Assembly: GCA_021200395.1 (NCBI GenBank)
Contig: JAJQGQ010000127.1
Span: 1-8,032 of the forward strand
Origin: Erysipelotrichaceae bacterium
Lineage (GTDB): Bacteria; Bacillota_I; Bacilli_A; Erysipelotrichales; Coprobacillaceae
Reading direction: 5' to 3'
DNA length: 8,032 bases
Shown: piece after piece, positions 6,161-8,032 of the stretch
Numbering within the stretch: the first letter of the stretch is position 1
How the letters are laid out: each line of letters starts with the position of its first letter
Notes under the pieces: generated by a model
What the model was told of the DNA's origin: nothing
The model's database searches: none
What the model saw: the letters and a program-made list of their open reading frames with translations, nothing else
Made by a program: the position numbers and the translations under genes

Positions 6161-7345
6161 ATGGAATTATATGAAAGAGGGGAAAAAGCCTATATTAAAG
6201 CATATGGGCGTTACGATACAATTTTAGAAAAAGGTGAAGGTGTATATGTTTATGATACCAAAGGCCAAAAGTATTTAGATTTTTATTCTGGTATTGGAGT
6301 TAATTCATTGGGACATTGTTATCCTAAATATATTGAAAAACTAGATAAACAATTACATACATTAAATCATGTATCTAATTATTTTTATACACCAGTTGGC
6401 ATTGAAGCTGCTGAGATGGTTGTTAAAGCAACAAAGTTAGATTCTGTATTCTTTTGTAATTCAGGAGCTGAAGCAACTGAAGGAGCTTTAAAATTAGCAC
6501 GTAAGTATTATTATTTAAAACATGGTAAAGCTGATAGTGAAATTATTTCTTTCAATTCATCTTTCCATGGACGTTCTACAGGTTCTGTTAAATTAACAGG
6601 GAATGCTCATTATCAAGAAGCTTTTGGTCCCTTAATTGAAGGTGTTAAGTATGCTAATCTTAATGATTTGGATAGTGTAAAAGCTTTAATTGATGATAAG
6701 ACAGCTGCTATCATTGTTGAACCAGTTCAAGGTGAAGGTGGAGTTAATCCTTGCGATAAAGAATTCTTACAAGGATTAAGAAAACTATGTGATGATAATG
6801 ATATCGTCTTAATCCTTGATGAAGTTCAATGTGGTATGGGTCGTACAGGAACAATGATGACTTATTTTCAATATGATATTATGCCTGATATCGTTTGTCT
6901 CGCTAAAGGCTTGGGTTGTGGTGTGCCAGTTGGTGCATTTGTAGCTAATGAAAAAGTTGCTAAAGCAATGGTTCCTGGTGATCATGGAAGTACTTATGGT
7001 GGTAATCCATTTGTCTGTGCTGCCGTGAAAGCTGTATTTGAAATATTAGAAGAAGATGATATTTTAACACATGTACAACAAATTTCTGCATATCTTGTTG
7101 ATAAATTAGATGAAGTGACGAATGATTTTGATTGTGTTGAAGGACATCGTGGTCTTGGTTTAATGCAAGGCTTAGTTATCAAAGGCAGTGCTAAACCAGT
7201 TGTCAAAGGTTTATTGGATGAAGGTGTTATTGTGGTAACAGCTGGTGAAAATGTTGTGAGAATGTTACCACCGCTTATCATTGATGAAGCCAATGTTGAT
7301 GAATTTATAGAAAAATTAAAAAAAGTTTTAAACGAAATGAAGTAA
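6161..7345 (+). CDS. Class III aminotransferase, ArgD-like; probable N-acetyl-LL-DAP aminotransferase
   Basis: A PLP-dependent class III (acetylornithine-type) aminotransferase. In this operon it most likely converts N-acetyl-2-amino-6-oxopimelate to N-acetyl-LL-DAP with glutamate as donor, the one step otherwise lacking here; this is inferred from context. The 394 residues match the ArgD length. Motifs: FYSGIGVNSLGH (41-52), CNSGAEATEGALKLARK (99-115), FHGRSTGS (135-142) with Arg138, EPVQGEGGV (187-195), ILDEVQCGMGRTG (218-230) with Asp220 for the pyridine nitrogen, the Schiff-base Lys249 in CLAKGLG, and HGSTYGGNP (275-283). AAGGGGG at 6147-6153, inside the end of the deacetylase gene, is seven bases from the ATG; the gap is two bases. 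An arginine-pathway acetylornithine aminotransferase, or a dual-role enzyme as for E. coli ArgD/DapC, remains possible, but no arginine gene is nearby. Confidence 0.92.
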   Translation: MELYERGEKAYIKAYGRYDTILEKGEGVYVYDTKGQKYLDFYSGIGVNSLGHCYPKYIEKLDKQLHTLNHVSNYFYTPVGIEAAEMVVKATKLDSVFFCNSGAEATEGALKLARKYYYLKHGKADSEIISFNSSFHGRSTGSVKLTGNAHYQEAFGPLIEGVKYANLNDLDSVKALIDDKTAAIIVEPVQGEGGVNPCDKEFLQGLRKLCDDNDIVLILDEVQCGMGRTGTMMTYFQYDIMPDIVCLAKGLGCGVPVGAFVANEKVAKAMVPGDHGSTYGGNPFVCAAVKAVFEILEEDDILTHVQQISAYLVDKLDEVTNDFDCVEGHRGLGLMQGLVIKGSAKPVVKGLLDEGVIVVTAGENVVRMLPPLIIDEANVDEFIEKLKKVLNEMK

Positions 7346-7366
7346 TCACTATGTGATTGCTTTTTT
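7340..7366 (+). terminator. Intrinsic terminator of the dap operon
   Basis: Bases 7340-7349 (AAGTAATCAC) pair with 7353-7362 (GTGATTGCTT), including one T-G pair, around a TAT loop, followed by a run of T to 7366. The aminotransferase stop codon (7343-7345) lies within the stem, so the operon ends immediately after translation stops. Confidence 0.88.
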
Positions 7367-7370
7367 ATTC

Positions 7371-7409
7371 TAGCAAATATTTATTTGCATATTGAAATAA
7401 AGTTTGCTA
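7371..7409. repeat. GCAAA/TTTGC repeats overlapping the nuclease promoter; possible operator
   Basis: GCAAATA (7373-7379) and TATTTGC (7382-7388) form a perfect inverted repeat with a two-base centre. TAGCAAA (7371-7377) is also the exact reverse complement of TTTGCTA (7403-7409). The repeats cover the -35 and spacer and touch the -10 of the following promoter, where a repressor would act. AT-rich sequence makes chance repeats more likely. Confidence 0.4.
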
Positions 7410-7413
7410 TAAT
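7385..7413 (+). promoter_or_regulatory. Extended -10 promoter of the Rpn-type nuclease gene
   Basis: A perfect TATAAT at 7408-7413 is preceded by TGC (7405-7407 reads TGC), giving an extended -10, and TTGCAT at 7385-7390 is a partial -35 with a 17-base spacer. Transcription would start near 7420 and give a leader of about 97 bases before the TTG start. Confidence 0.62.
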
Positions 7414-7438
7414 CTAATAAAGATATCCTCTTGTTAAA

Positions 7439-7473
7439 AAAATTTCATTTAAAAAAAGAAAAATTGAAATTTT
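7439..7473 (+). promoter_or_regulatory. Stem-loop in the 5' leader of the nuclease gene
   Basis: AAAATTTCA (7439-7447) and TGAAATTTT (7465-7473) are exact inverted repeats separated by 17 A-rich bases. In RNA this would be a 9-bp, mostly A-U stem about 30 bases before the ribosome site. It is weak, lacks a T run, and its role is unknown. Confidence 0.3.
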
Positions 7474-7516
7474 ATGCGTATTTAAGTGATTGTCGGTATT
7501 TTATGGAGTTAAATAA

Positions 7517-8032
7517 TTGTTAAAAGAAACACAATTCTATAAGGATTATATGCGTGATGTCTATCCTGAGTTTAGAGTACATATTGATAAAGAAGGAACA
7601 CTTTCGAGATACTGTGGTGATTTGTTTTTAAAACATGCTTTTACTAAAAAACCTGAAATTCTTTTGCGACTATGTGAAGATTTATCACATAAAAAGATCA
7701 AAAGTATTAGAATAGTTAATACATCACTTCCTGTTTTGTCAAATACAAATAAGCAGTTAATTTTTGATTTTTATATCGAAGATGATGAACATTGCTTTTA
7801 TAACCTTGAATATCAAAATGGTGATCTTACCTATAATGAACGTGTTCGTATGAATTTATATGCTATTAGAATGGTACTGGATCAAGCACAACGTGGTCAA
7901 ACATATAAAGATATATCAAGATGCTATCAAGGTATTTATTATATGGGTCATCCGTTATTGATGTTTAAGGGATTTGAAGATGATTATTTAAAACGTGTTG
8001 GTAGTACAGGTTTACCATATGATGGTGAAAAT
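7517..8032 (+). CDS. Rpn family PD-(D/E)XK nuclease / putative transposase, 5' part
   Basis: The gene runs off the window, leaving 172 codons of a family usually near 280-300. An in-frame TAA at 7514-7516 directly precedes TTG 7517, so this is the first possible start, and GGAG at 7505-7508 lies eight bases before it. ATG 7550, with AAGGA at 7541-7545, is the alternative (starting at Met12). The N-terminal half matches the Rpn / PD-(D/E)XK nuclease-transposase pattern: GDLFLKHAF (34-42), a linker, INTSLP-like VNTSLPVLSN, IFDFYIEDDE with catalytic Asp84, and NLEYQ with Glu98 and Gln100 as the E-x-Q form of the motif. ERVRMNLYAIRMVLDQ and a GQTYKDI stretch follow, as is usual. Rpn proteins are nucleases linked to RecA-independent recombination and phage defence; which role applies here is unknown. 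It has its own promoter and follows the dap operon terminator. No insertion-sequence ends are visible. Confidence 0.85.
   Translation, partial: MLKETQFYKDYMRDVYPEFRVHIDKEGTLSRYCGDLFLKHAFTKKPEILLRLCEDLSHKKIKSIRIVNTSLPVLSNTNKQLIFDFYIEDDEHCFYNLEYQNGDLTYNERVRMNLYAIRMVLDQAQRGQTYKDISRCYQGIYYMGHPLLMFKGFEDDYLKRVGSTGLPYDGEN

Noticed and set aside
6994..7293. Minus-strand 99-codon frame inside the aminotransferase gene
   Set aside because: The aminotransferase reading is secure from its motifs. The antisense frame is rich in Ser/Thr/Pro as expected from mirror codons and has no start signals.
7346..8032. Insertion sequence around the transposase-like nuclease
   Set aside because: No terminal inverted repeats or target duplications are visible at the left side, and proteins of this family are commonly stand-alone chromosomal genes despite the transposase label. 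The right side is outside the window.

Overview
The window is AT-rich chromosomal DNA from a low-GC Firmicute. It uses the standard bacterial code, with TGG for Trp, strong AGGAG-type ribosome binding sites and occasional TTG starts. The protein mix suggests an anaerobic gut bacterium of the Erysipelotrichia type (Coprobacillus/Catenibacterium relatives): a DUF1002 exported protein, an LppM-like lipoprotein, the N-acetyl branch of diaminopimelate synthesis, and a PD-(D/E)XK 'transposase-like' nuclease. The lineage is an inference from gene content and style, not a measured assignment.

Layout. (1) 1-1234: a secreted DUF1002 protein with a very acidic C-terminal tail, ending in a hairpin terminator shared with the next, convergent gene. 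(2) 1235-1563, minus strand: a 93-residue cysteine-free protein whose last ~35 residues resemble the C-terminal glycyl-radical region of anaerobic ribonucleotide reductase (NrdD). (3) 1635-3275: a divergent two-gene unit, a lipoprotein with an added C-terminal membrane anchor followed 19 bases later by an aldo/keto reductase with an intact catalytic tetrad. (4) 3248-3490: a short spacer with a hairpin, two nearly back-to-back promoters, and a minus-strand 34-residue hydrophobic peptide gene that would be easy to miss. (5) 3491-7366: a tightly packed, translationally coupled operon dapF - dapH - N-acetyl-DAP deacetylase - class III aminotransferase, ended by a clear terminator. (6) 7371-8032: a strong extended -10 promoter overlaid with GCAAA/TTTGC repeats, a ~100-base leader, and the first 172 codons of an Rpn-family (PD-(D/E)XK) nuclease that runs off the window.

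How the genes work together. The four dap-operon products cover all the steps from tetrahydrodipicolinate to meso-diaminopimelate by the acetylase route: DapH acetylates, the aminotransferase would add the amino group, the M20 deacetylase releases LL-DAP, and DapF epimerises it to meso-DAP for peptidoglycan and lysine. The aminotransferase is of the ArgD-like class III type rather than the PatA type used by Bacillus subtilis. No dapA, dapB or lysA is in the window, and I see no lysine riboswitch upstream.

Most of the window is ordinary housekeeping content. The parts worth a second look are the NrdD-tail-like small protein, the unannotated hydrophobic peptide gene facing the dap operon, and the repeat-covered promoter of the nuclease.
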